Shown piece by piece: positions 22,469 to 32,086 of a DNA stretch of 64,000 nt (position 1 is the first letter of the stretch; each line of letters opens with the position of its first letter). Location: NCBI GenBank assembly GCA_015680685.1, contig MNCI01005813.1, positions 38,269-102,268 of the forward strand. The letters run 5' to 3'. The position numbers and the translations under genes were made by a program. This DNA is from Gnetum montanum. Lineage: Eukaryota > Streptophyta > Gnetopsida > Gnetales > Gnetaceae. The notes beneath the pieces were generated by a model. That model saw nothing but the letters and a program-made list of their open reading frames with translations, was not told where the DNA came from and did no database searches.

Positions 22469-23766
22469 TCAACATAGGTGGCCATTTTCCCCATGACTGA
22501 ATGGAAAGGGAGAGATCCAAAATAACGAGTGAGGTTGTCCGGTATCAAAGGTGTAATTTGCACTGGCTGTTCTTGGTTCACGGAAGGGTTTTGTTTGTTG
22601 CACATTGACCAGTAACCTCTCATCCAGGCTTTCAAGCTTATATATTATCATAGCTCTTGAGGGAAAGGTCGTATGAATAATATAGGATCCTTCCCACAAT
22701 GTTTGAAATTTCGTACACTGTGGTACATGCGTGGGGTTCCAGTAAAGGACCTTTTCTCCTGGTTGGTACTTAACCCTTTGAATTCTTAAGTCATGACACT
22801 GCTTGTTATGTGCCTTGTGCAACTCATTTGATGATAGAGCAACCAATCTATTCTTGTCTAGCATGTTTAGAGTTTCCAATCTTTGTTTTTGTGCTAGGTC
22901 AAGGTCAAGGTGAAGGTCACATGTCATGGATAGTGTACGGAGCTCAGTCTGTATTGGGAGCTTTGGAAGTTTTCCATGTACTAACTCATAGGGAGAGTAG
23001 CCTGTAGGGAGTTTCCAAGTGGAGCAGTACGCCCAGAGAGCGTTGTTCAGTTTTGTGCTCCAATCTTGTCTAAATTTGCTAATTTTTCTCATTAATATTC
23101 TCATAATCTCCCAATTAGTGACCTCAGCTTGGCCATTAGCTTGGGGGTGATAAGGTGTGGTTAATTTATGTTCAACCCCTAAGCGTTGCATCAACTTGCG
23201 AAAGGTTGCACCTGTAAAATGTGTTCCATTATCAGAGATGAGTGCACGTGGCACACCAAACCTGTTTACGATTTGTTGTTGTACAAATCGTGCAGCCATA
23301 GACAATGTGCAGTCCGTTACAGCAACTTCTTCAGCCCATTTGTTAAATAGTCAACAGCAACAACGATATAAGCTTTTCCATTGGACATTGGTGTAATGGG
23401 CCCCATAAAATCTATTCCCCAAATGTTGAAGGGTTCCAAAGGTTGAATCCATTGTTGCGGATCCTCCATTCTAGTAGTCATTACACCATCACGTTGGCAG
23501 CACTCACAGGATTGGAAAAATTGATGGGCATCCCAAAATAGTGTTGGCCAGTAGTATATTACAAGTAGGATCTTAATGGCTGTTCGTCTCCCTATATAGT
23601 GGCCCCCACAGGAACCCTTATGAGCATCCTGGAGAACTCTTAATTGATCCTCATTGGGCAAACACCAACAAACCAAGCCATTAGGATAAAATTTATAGAG
23701 TTGTCCCTTGATTTCGATGAAGTACTTGGTTTTGTGAAGAAACTGTTGCTTCTTCCGAAAGTCCAA
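22469..23766 (-). pseudogene. Integrase of element C (one frameshift)
   Basis: Inserts element cDNA. HHCC zinc-binding region with HKGSCGGH and CECC (about 23510-23620). The catalytic core has VDY, SDNGTHF and NGQAEVTN; the second Asp and the Glu are 35 residues apart, and all three acidic residues are present. GIDFMGPITPMSNGKAYI precedes. The C-terminal part has TWKLPTGYSPYELVHG and VLYWNPTHVPQC and ends with FSHGENGHLC at about 22485. There is no chromodomain, as expected for the Athila/Tat side. A single-base deletion at 23339-23341, just after VDYLT, breaks the frame; otherwise it is open. Confidence 0.88.
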
Positions 23767-23799
23767 CCCTTGTGGTGTTTGTTGGGAAATGAGATAAGT

Positions 23800-25200
23800 A
23801 AGAATGCTACTATACTAATTTGTTCCCGTGGGTTGGTTATTCACTACACCGGCAAAGAGGGTTTCGTTAGGAAAATGATCAGATATGGCATACTCATCCT
23901 CTTTTTTTTCCAGCGCCACCGAGATAAATGATCAGCAACTACGTTCTCGGTGTCCTTTCGATCTACTATCGTTAGATCGAACTCATGAAGGATTACCAAC
24001 CAACGTATAATACGAGGGCTAATTGTTGGTTTGTTCATAAGGAACCTAATTGCACTATGATCTGTATGAATGTACACTTTGTAGCCTAACACATAGTGCC
24101 TAAATTTGTCTAGTGCAAACACTACAACCATTAATTCCTTTTCTGTAGTTGTGTAGTTGAGTTGTGCATCGGCAATACTCTTACTCGTACAATGGATGTA
24201 ATAAGGGCATTTTTGTTCATCTAACTGTGTTAGTATGGCTTCTAAGGGATAATTAGATGCATCGATCATTATATGGAATGGCTTGGACTAGTCAGGGGCT
24301 TGTAGAATAGGGGTTTCCACAAGCCTTTGTTTTAGAGTTTGGAATGCTTGTTCACATTCCCTGGTCCATTCGAAGGGTGCAAATTTTTTCATTAATTCTA
24401 CCAATGGTTTGGAAATCTTGGAGAAGTTTTCAATAAATCTCCTATAGTAGCCAGTGTGTCCAAGGAATGACTGAATGTCCTTGACCGTTTCTAGTTGTCG
24501 AGTGATTCCTTGGATGACCTTAACTTTTTCTAGGTCTACCTCTATTCCTGATTGTGAAATCTTATGCCCCAGTACTACGCCCTCTTGAACCATTAAATGG
24601 CTTTTCTGCCAGTTGAGCTTTATGTTGGTTTCAACACATCGTTTCAGCACTTGTTCTAACTGGTCCAAGGCTTGATCAAAGCTTGTCCCATAAGTGGAGA
24701 AGTCATCCATAAAGACTTCTACTCCGTTACCTATTTACTATTGAAATATGCATAGAACTATTCGTTGAAACGTGGCAGGGGCATTGCACAAGACAAATGG
24801 CATTTGTTTATATGCAAACGTTCTCCAAGGATTGGTGAACGTTGTTTTGGCTTGGTATTTTGATGCGATCTGTATTTGGTTGTACCCACTATAACCATCC
24901 AGAAAACTGTAGTAGCGATGCCCCGCTATAGTGTCTAAGACCTAGTCAAAAAATGGCAATGGGAAGTGATCCTTGAATGTTGCCATATTTAATAGCCTAA
25001 AATCTATGCATACCCTCCATTTGCCTTCTTTTTTAGGTATGATTACTAGAGGACTAACCCATTCGCTATCAGCAATGGGATAGATGAACCCAACCTTGAG
25101 AAGTTGCTCTATTTCTTCTTTCACTATTTGTTTCAACTTTGGGTTCAATCACCTCTACGGTTGTTTTTGAGGCTTCATGGAGGGGTCCATGTAAATCCTA
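23800..25200 (-). pseudogene. Reverse transcriptase and RNase H of element C
   Basis: Copies element RNA into DNA and removes the RNA strand. RT motifs, minus strand: EWVSPLVIIPKKEGKW and VCIDFRLLNMATFKDHFPLP (25148 downwards), FLDGYSGYNQI, then catalytic VEVFMDDFSTYG (about 24690-24725). Connection: VQSFLGHTGYYRRFIENFSK. RNase H: MIDASNYPLEAILTQ, TTEKELMVVVFALDKFRHY, HTDHSAIRFLMNKP, DHLSRWRW. Stops are few: one in FFD*VLDT near 24942, the pair in FQ**I near 24735, and an amber near 24290. RT sequence features agree with Athila elements as I know them. Confidence 0.9.
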
Positions 25201-25324
25201 TGCTGGCATATCCTAGGATCTATTCTGGTTAATTCAGGGTATGACCAGGCAAAGGCTGTTAACCATTTATTTATCACCTTCAGCAAACTCTCTTTTTTCT
25301 TGGGAGCAAGCTTTGCATTGATGA

Positions 25325-26206
25325 TTACTGGTTTTCCATTTCCAGACCGGTGGGCATTGGTTTTAAATCTAGGGGCTCTTGTTTAAATTCATCAAGAATC
25401 TCCAACTTCCCCCAGTTAATGCTTTCAGAGTTAAGGGCTGGAAGTTCGCAACGGACTTGCTCAAGTGTGTCTATTCTTTCAATGTAAGCACTAGTTATCC
25501 CCTTAGTCAGTTTCATGCATGTTATCAAGTTGCTCTCTTGATTAGACATCAGCCACTGGGTGTTTTCTTGTTGTGTGGCTGCTGCATATAGGCATTTTTG
25601 TATGTCAATGTCTTGTGCACATCGATTGCATGCAGGCAATGTTAAACTTCACATCACCCATGATTTCTGCATGCAATGACACCCTATGTCACTATATGTG
25701 ATGCATTGAACTTTCTTCTTCTCAATCTTTTCAAAAGTATTTTTCTTGGATATTTCTAGGAAAAGATTGCAGATTCCTAGGCATGCATCTATTGTACTTA
25801 GCCATGCCCTTCCCATTATTATCAGAAAGTTCCCTTTGTCATTATTTATTTGGATCACCAGGAAATCAGCTGGGTATGACCAATCATCCATGGTGGTAAC
25901 AATGTCCTCAACCTGTCCCAAAGAAACAGTGATGGACTAGTCAACCAGTACTAAGTGAATATTTCTCTTCTTGAGTGGAGGCAGGTTCCAGGTTTCATAC
26001 AATTCTTGTGAAATTAGGCTGACTCTAGAGCCTGAGTCAAGAAGAGCCTTATGAGGTTCATTCCCAGTGACTTGGAGATAAATTAGGGGGCTTCTAGGAT
26101 TAGAGAATTTCTTGGAAAGGTGGCCTACCTTAATCCAGTTGGTAATGATATGTGTTAACATAACCGTGTGCATTGGACTCAATTTTTGGTTTGAAGGGGG
26201 TCCCAA
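25325..26206 (-). pseudogene. Protease and linker of element C
   Basis: Aspartic protease that processes gag-pol. ALLDSGSRVSLIS holds the active-site DSG (about 26025-26060). It is followed by WNLPPLKKRNIHL, SLGQVEDIVT and the flap-distal IIMGRAWLSTIDA. Two adjacent frames cover it, separated by a stop near 25930. The linker 25325-25639 has CNRCAQDIDIQKCLYA and LEILDEFKQEPLDLKP, conserved in B and D. Confidence 0.85.
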
Positions 26207-26249
26207 AACCTTATTTGGTACGGAGGTGTTGAGATGTTAAACTGCTTGT

Positions 26250-28701
26250 GAGGGTGAGGGCTTGGTTGGATTGTTGGCTCTGAAGAAAGGTCTTTTAGGC
26301 ATAAGATTGTCAGGATCAACTGAGAATTGAGGATTGGAAGCCCTCGTGACATTGGGTTGTTTCGGTTGAGTGGGAGATACCCTTGGCATTGTTGGAGTAG
26401 TTGGTGGTGGAGCTACCGACGTAAGAGGTGCGGATGGATTCGAAGGATGGTATGCATGTGGAGTATCTCTTCCAGGAGAGGGAGTCTAAAAATACTCCTG
26501 AATTGGATAGTAATGTTGTGGGGTTGTGTGACCCATAGAGTCACTTGGAAAAATTGGCTACTGCACGTAGTAGTCATATAGGTCTGGTTGTCGGTAAGGG
26601 TATTGTTGTCTAGGTGGTGGCATCCCCCATGACTGTGGGTGTTGCCACTGCTGATGTTGCCCGATAGGTTGTGGTGGAGTTCCACTTGGATAATATGTTA
26701 ACAGTTGGTGGAACTACCTTGGGTTACCTTGGGGATAAGGTAACCTTCGAGGTGCCTATCGTCTGTTAAGTCTTGGGTTGAGTGCATACACCCCAGAATT
26801 TTGTAGATGTGAGATTATTGAGAAACATCCCTTAGGATGGTCATATTGGTAGATCTCACATCCATCGTCATTGTCTGTATCCAAATCCACAACCTCATCA
26901 GCGATAGTCATTTTTCCCTTACCCTTGTCACGTGCATGGCCTGAATCTCTCTGCTTTTTCTTACCATGATCACTACTTCGTTCCTCCTTAGACTCCTCTA
27001 CAATTTTTAGGATAGTTTCAATTTTGCTATCTAAGGAGCTCCATATTTCATCTACCTTAGCCGATGCTTCTGTTGTTAGATTTTAAAGCGGCAAGGTTTT
27101 TCTATTCACCAACTCTTCGAGTGGTGACTCATCCTCTTCCTTACAGAATCTCACTCCCTTGTTTTGGAGGGAAGGATCGTGGTTGTACTCTTCTGCACTT
27201 TCTCTTTTCCATAGCTCCCCTTCTTCTTTAGCTACTTGCTCTAATAGTTGATGAATTTTTTGGGATCTAAGTTCAGATAATCTCCCTTGGGCATATGTCC
27301 CAAGGGTTCTCCTGGTCTCATGTCTTAGCCCATCTATGAGGTGGCGTAGTTGATCCCATTGTGCGTAACCATGGCTTGGGCAACAATGTAGCAATGCATA
27401 GTATCGGCCCATAGCAGCATCCAAGGGTTCATGAGTACCCTACTTTCATCCTTGGATCTGCTTACACAAGTTAGACACTCTGGAGTACGTTTGATATTTG
27501 TTGTTAAACAATTCTAGCATTGTACTCCACCTCCTAATGATTTTCAATTCTAAGGATTAGTACCAACTGTTTGCTTCCTTACGAGTGTCCTAGGAAACAA
27601 CTTTAATTTTTGCCACTCGTTTTCAATATTTTGCAAGGCACAAGCATCGTGGAATGCTTGTAAATGATTCTGCAGATCAACATTGTATCCCCCTTCGAAC
27701 CGTGAGATATTATTCATGTCTAGTCTTTTGATCCGACTATCTTTCTAGTGCCTTGTAGGTATTCTAACTGCCTCCGTAATATCTAATATACTTTGGGTGG
27801 CAAGTAGGGGTTTGTCATGATCATCTCTCTCACGACGTCTATGATGCCTATGTGGTTTTCTACTTTCCCTTCTTTCATGCCTTAACTCTCTAGAATGCCC
27901 TCGTTCTCGCTCTCGACTCTCGCGTCGAGGTCTCTCATTTCCTTTACCCTTATCCTCACCGTTGTGTTCTTTGTGACTGTGTCTTGATGTGGAAGGAGAG
28001 GGTGAATGGTGTGATGAAGGGAAAGAAGAAGGGGAACCATCGCCATGACAATGCTTCTTACCTTCTCTTTGGTGGCTACGGCCTCGATCATGATGATGAT
28101 CAGAATGCTTACCCTTATCTTGTGCTTGTGTTCCCTCAGTGAACACTTGGTGTTTGTGGGAATTAGAACCAGGGTTGTGTATCGTGGAGCATAGGTTTTG
28201 ATACCCTACCTCGACACTATTGTTAGGAGGAGGAACATCATCTTGTGGAGAACCTATTGAGATAGGTTCACCACCCCCAATTTCTCTTATGACGGGCAAA
28301 GCATTACGGGGGCCTTTGCCCTTCAACAATGTGTTGCAACTCTCTTGCCGTAAGTCTTGTTGACGTTGTACTTCTGTGGGATGGTAGTCCCTTGTGTCAT
28401 AATCTTCTGCAACGTATTTAGCATATAGCTGCATCATGTCTATCTCTGCCAGAGCACGAAGGAGCATGTTAGGGACTGCTCGATCTGGGGGTAACACTAT
28501 GTTACCTTGCAAGTCTCGCCAATGCAGTTGTTCATCCTGATGGAGGATAAAGGTGAAATCAGGTATATATTCATTGTGATGAGTATACACTACCCGATAC
28601 TCTTGAGGAACTGGCAGATCTAGGTTACGTATGTTAGACTGCCGACGACCTCTTGTGTGATCCCTAGGTGGTGAAGTGCTTTTATGAGAAGAAAAAGACA
28701 T
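26250..28701 (-). pseudogene. gag: gag of element C
   Basis: Capsid/nucleocapsid protein. Starts at 28701 (MSFSSHKSTSPPR), about 125 bp after the primer site. The first 318 residues are one open frame, with VVYTHHNEYIPDFTFILHQDE and LHWRDLQGNI, then a Ser/His/Arg-rich segment (RERERGHSREL, HRHHRRRERDD). The capsid-like region is at about 27080-27560 (YYALLHCCPSHGY, TLGTYAQGRLSEL). The nucleocapsid-like motif CEIYQYDHPKGCF is at 26818-26865, and a Pro-rich tail leads into protease. Interrupted by a few stops and shifts. The gag start aligns with that of B; A and E have a different N-terminus. Confidence 0.85.
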
Positions 28702-28826
28702 TGTTATTTTATTCAGTGTGCTAATTAATAGTTATATAATTTTTTGTTTAACTAACCCTAAGGGTTCGTTTAAGCTCCCAACAATGTGGATAATTTCCTA
28801 TGTTCTACTTAGTGCACAAACACTTA

Positions 28827-28846
28827 GTCCCCGGCAATGGCACCAA
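28827..28846 (-). other. Primer binding site of element C (tRNA-Asp type)
   Basis: TTGGTGCCATTGCCGGGGAC on the minus strand, directly after the LTR end CATCA. It matches the complement of plant tRNA-Asp 3' end at nearly every base and is the best preserved site in the window. Confidence 0.85.
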
Positions 28847-29584
28847 TGATGAGTGGCGAGGTACCCCTNNNNCCTCATGGAACACTTAAGGTTAATCAAT
28901 CATTGTCTTCCCAGACTTGTATTTGTCACAGTTGTATGGTTAAGTAAGTCTGAGATATGTGATTTTTATAGTTTTTATATTTTATCTCTTATGCTAATGA
29001 GGTAAAGGGTGAAGAGACTAATTAACTAACTTTAACTAACTAACTAAGCCTTAATTAACCTAGCATCAGCATCTGTTCCCACTTACCGTTCACACCTTGA
29101 ACCAACGCAACCTTGGTTACCAAACGCTATTCGTTACTGGGATTATCAAACATAACACATGTGCTCGAAGCAGTATTGAATACACTTAACTATGGGAGAA
29201 GGGTTGAGAGAGATTTAACCAACTAATAAAGCATTTAAATGATGAACAATAAATAACAGTAATTAAAATCCTAATTAGCTTAGTCCATGCATTGTAAGGT
29301 TTATCCAACAGTTCGTCTTTATTTCTGTACACAAACTTGTGTTCAGGTACAATATTTGCTTGAATAAAGATCCATTCACTTTGGAGCTCCTACTGCGGGC
29401 ACATGGAAATTAGTCTATCTCTCGAGAGGTAAAACTGCTAGAGTTTCGCTAAGGGTCTAGATCTAGATGGAGAAACAAGGGAGAACAACCTCTTATTTAT
29501 AGATTTGGCAGTGCATTGCGATATCGCGTACGCGATATCACAGGGGAAGGCGCGCTATCGCGTATGCGATATCACGTCCCATCA
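28847..29584 (-). repeat. 5' LTR of element C (with a small assembly gap)
   Basis: 738 bp as assembled. Four N at 28869-28872 replace about 70 bp present in the 3' LTR (19763-19833). TATA box at 29494-29501 (plus TATTTATA). GATATC units are at 29519-29580, fewer than in the 3' LTR. It ends CCCATCA at 29584, followed by the AATAT target duplication. Confidence 0.92.
28869..28872. other. Assembly gap in the 5' LTR of element C
   Basis: Four N stand for about 70 bp, judged from the other LTR of the same element. Confidence 0.95.
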
Positions 29585-29589
29585 AATAT

Positions 29590-30381
29590 GCATGTACCAA
29601 TTGCATTTATGGTAATTTAGATTTCAGTAGTAGCGAAGCTCTTACATTTTTTCCATTTGAAAGTTAGAATTTTTCCCCTTGAGTGCCCACAGCAAGAGTC
29701 ATTGAGTGTATAGATCTTTATTCGAGCATTGGTGTACTTGAGCATGATAGTGTGTGCGGCAATAAAGACAAGCATTTTGATAAACCTTGTAGCACTTTGG
29801 ATAGATTAGCTATTTTATTTATGGATTTAATGCTTTCAATTATTTATTAAATGTTTTCAATTAGTTATTAAATATTTCCTAGTTATTGTGTTAATGAGAT
29901 AATTAAGCAAGATAGATTACACACATAAGTACAACCGCTTTGAGCATAACACATATTCGCTTGGTAATCCTAGTAGCATTATTGCTTGGTATGCTCAGTA
30001 ACATAGTGCTTGGTCACCCAACAACGGATACATGGGTTTACGATTTGTGGAAAAAGTGGGATCAGATGATTATGTTAGGATTAGTTAAATGCTAGTCAAT
30101 TAATTAATTTAGATTAGTCAATCAAATTCCTTTTTATCTACATTTCAAGCACCTGATTATAAAACATAAAAATGATAAAAATCAAATGCCTCAGTTACAC
30201 TTAACCTTACCAATGAATGTCACAAGTGTAATTGGGAAGACAATGATTGACCTTAAAGCTAAATTCACTTCCTAAAGGGCTAGTGCACTAGAAATGATGA
30301 AGTCCACGGAATTCGATCAGATCGTGCGTAAACGCTTTGTGATTTGTATGGTTGGGCATATGGGTACCTCGTCGCTCATTA
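29590..30381 (+). repeat. 3' LTR of element B, part 2
   Basis: Remaining 792 bp of the 3' LTR after the element C insertion; 107 + 792 equals the 899 bp of the 5' LTR. It contains GGCAATAAAGACA (near 29760), a poly(A)-signal-like site, and ends GCTCATTA, followed by target duplication ACATG (30382-30386). Confidence 0.93.
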
Positions 30382-30386
30382 ACATG

Positions 30387-30445
30387 GTCTATTGCGATAC
30401 TTGTAGATTGTATGGTTAGGCATTGAGAACATTTGCCACTCATCA
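30387..30445 (+). repeat. Old LTR G, right end
   Basis: Continuation of the LTR interrupted at 7150. GTATGGTTAGGCATTGAG and GCCACTCATCA match the last 60 bp of the element E LTR (GGTTGAGCATAGGGG, GCTGCTCATCA). Confidence 0.7.
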
Positions 30446-31990
30446 TTGATGGAATATAATTTAACATTGCAATGCATTATAGATGAAATATGATTTTGTG
30501 CTATAGGATTATGATTAGTAGTTGGTTTCTTGACCAAAAGTAATTATGTAACTTATTTTGTATACTACTAAGAATAAGAATTAATTTTAGAAGGATGCAT
30601 ATTGTGTAGTAATGAAGTTCTTATAATTTTCTACACTAAATTTAGATTAGTTTATACTATTCTCCCCATTCTTGATCAAAGCTTCTATCTTACATATTTA
30701 ATTTCATGGTTTCTTTATGTTTTAATTTCACGGTAAGGTCAAGATTGCTCAACGTATGTTTTAATTTATGGGTGGGCTTGACGAATACCGTGATTGGTGA
30801 GTCCAACAATGGCTATGCTGTCATTGTCAATGCAGGTGCACGTTAAAAAAATAGAAAAAAAAGAAGGTCCATTTTAGTTTATGGGTGACCTTGAGCAATG
30901 CCGTGATTGGTGGCTGTGTGCCGAAAGAATCGGCAACTTTGAATCACTTACGCGCTTTCTTACATTGCAGATCTAAAATTTGACTTTTCTTATTGAATAG
31001 CTTCTTTTAAAAACTTAACATTCTTAATAATTTTGGGAAATTTTTTTTTGCCCATCCAAAATTTCACTATGGATAACCAAAATACTTCCTTCATAGCATA
31101 GCGAACTACGGTGTTTGTGTTTACATTTTTTATCTTTGATTTTAGTCAATTTAATACCTATATTTTCTCCCTCTATTTCAATGACTAGTTATATAAATAA
31201 AGATAATAACAATATTTCCAACTTGACTATGAAGACCACGATAGTGTTTCTATCTTGATTTGACTCATGGTCTGTTAAGGGCATGAAACAAGAAAAGCTA
31301 ACCCATATTTTAATAACCATAATTTCAACTTGGCTATAAAGGCCATCACAATGATTCCATCTTGATTTGACTCAGTTTATGTTAAGGGCTTGAATCAATA
31401 AAAGCCAACGTATGTTTTAAAAAGTGGTCAAAAAGTAGTCAATAATTGAGGATGGAAAAAATTTGGAACCCATCTTTTTTAAAAGTGGTAAAACAGTAGT
31501 CAATAATTGGGGATGAAAAAATTTGGAATTGCTTTGTCTTTTACATTGTTCCACCCATCTACCCATCTTTTAAAAAGTAGTTAATAATTGAGGGTATAAA
31601 AAATTTGGAATTACTTTGTCTTCTACATTGTTCCTCCCATATTTTAAAAAATTAACAATCCATATTTTAAAAAATTAACAATTGGAGATGGAAAAAATTT
31701 GGCATTGCTTTGCCTTCTACGTTGTTCCACAGCCGTCACCAATTGGCCATGACGCTTTATCGTTAGGCACCTGCAAGTATTGTAATATGGTTTTTTTATA
31801 TATTCAGCTGAATTTACCAGTTACGTTACAAATGAAGTGAAGAAAAGATGAGGTTGCAGGATATGTATGACGTTCCCTAACTTTGCCTCGGGTGACTTTA
31901 TTTTTGACCGAGGGATATTTCTAATAATAATATCAAATGGAAAATTTGTAACCTAAAGCGTACATATATCATACACAAAATCTTGTCCTG
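30446..31990. other. Upstream flank of the receptor kinase gene, with local duplications
   Basis: No gene seen. Three sets of imperfect tandem duplications: about 120 bp at 30757-30920 (TTTATGGGTG...CCGTGATTGGTG twice), about 105 bp at 31216-31415 (CTTGATTTGACTCA...TTAAGGGC twice), and a 60-95 bp unit three to four times plus a partial at 31415-31730 (TAATAATTG, GGAAAAAATTTGG, TTCTACATTGTTCC). TATA-like sequence lies near 31795-31800 and 31960. The gene promoter is probably here, but I cannot fix it. Confidence 0.6.
31415..31730. repeat. Tandem repeat array upstream of the receptor kinase
   Basis: Unit built from TTTTAAAAAGTAGT, CAATAATTGAGGATGG, AAAAAATTTGGAATTGC and TTCTACATTGTTCCACCC. Copies begin near 31413, 31475, 31567 and 31665, the first lacking the last part, with a short partial copy near 31642. 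It lies about 350 bp upstream of the gene start. Confidence 0.75.
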
Positions 31991-32086
31991 CCTTTGCTCC
32001 AATGCCTTTGCTCCAACACCTTAGCAGAGCATTCTGTGCACCTGTTCAAGTCCTCCTCATACTCCTGGTTGCCTTTGCCAACAATA

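Larger units (their letters stand above)
19741..29584 (-). mobile_element. Element C: nearly complete Athila-like gypsy element, gag-pol without ORF2
   Basis: 9844 bp on the minus strand. 5' LTR 28847-29584, primer site 28827-28846, gag, protease, RT-RNase H, integrase, non-coding region, polypurine tract, 3' LTR 19741-20590. Target duplication AATAT at 19736-19740 and 29585-29589 is perfect. It is the best preserved copy in the window: long open frames, intact integrase Asp-Asp-Glu and protease DSG, few stops. It lacks the internal promoter block and ORF2 seen in A, B and D. Confidence 0.95.
7151..30381 (+). mobile_element. Element B: full-length Athila-like gypsy element with ORF2, split by element C
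   Basis: LTRs of 899 bp each: 7151-8049, and 19634-19740 plus 29590-30381. The target duplication ACATG lies at 7146-7150 and 30382-30386. Without element C and its duplicated 5 bp, B is about 13.4 kb. Order on the plus strand: LTR, tRNA-Asp-type primer site, gag, protease, RT-RNase H, integrase, non-coding region, internal promoter-like block, ORF2, polypurine tract, LTR. All coding parts carry many stops. The two LTRs differ more than those of element C, as expected for the older host of an insertion. Confidence 0.93.

Noticed and set aside
30387-30445. Part of element B's 3' LTR
   Set aside because: It lies beyond the ACATG target duplication and matches the end of a different LTR type (G/E).
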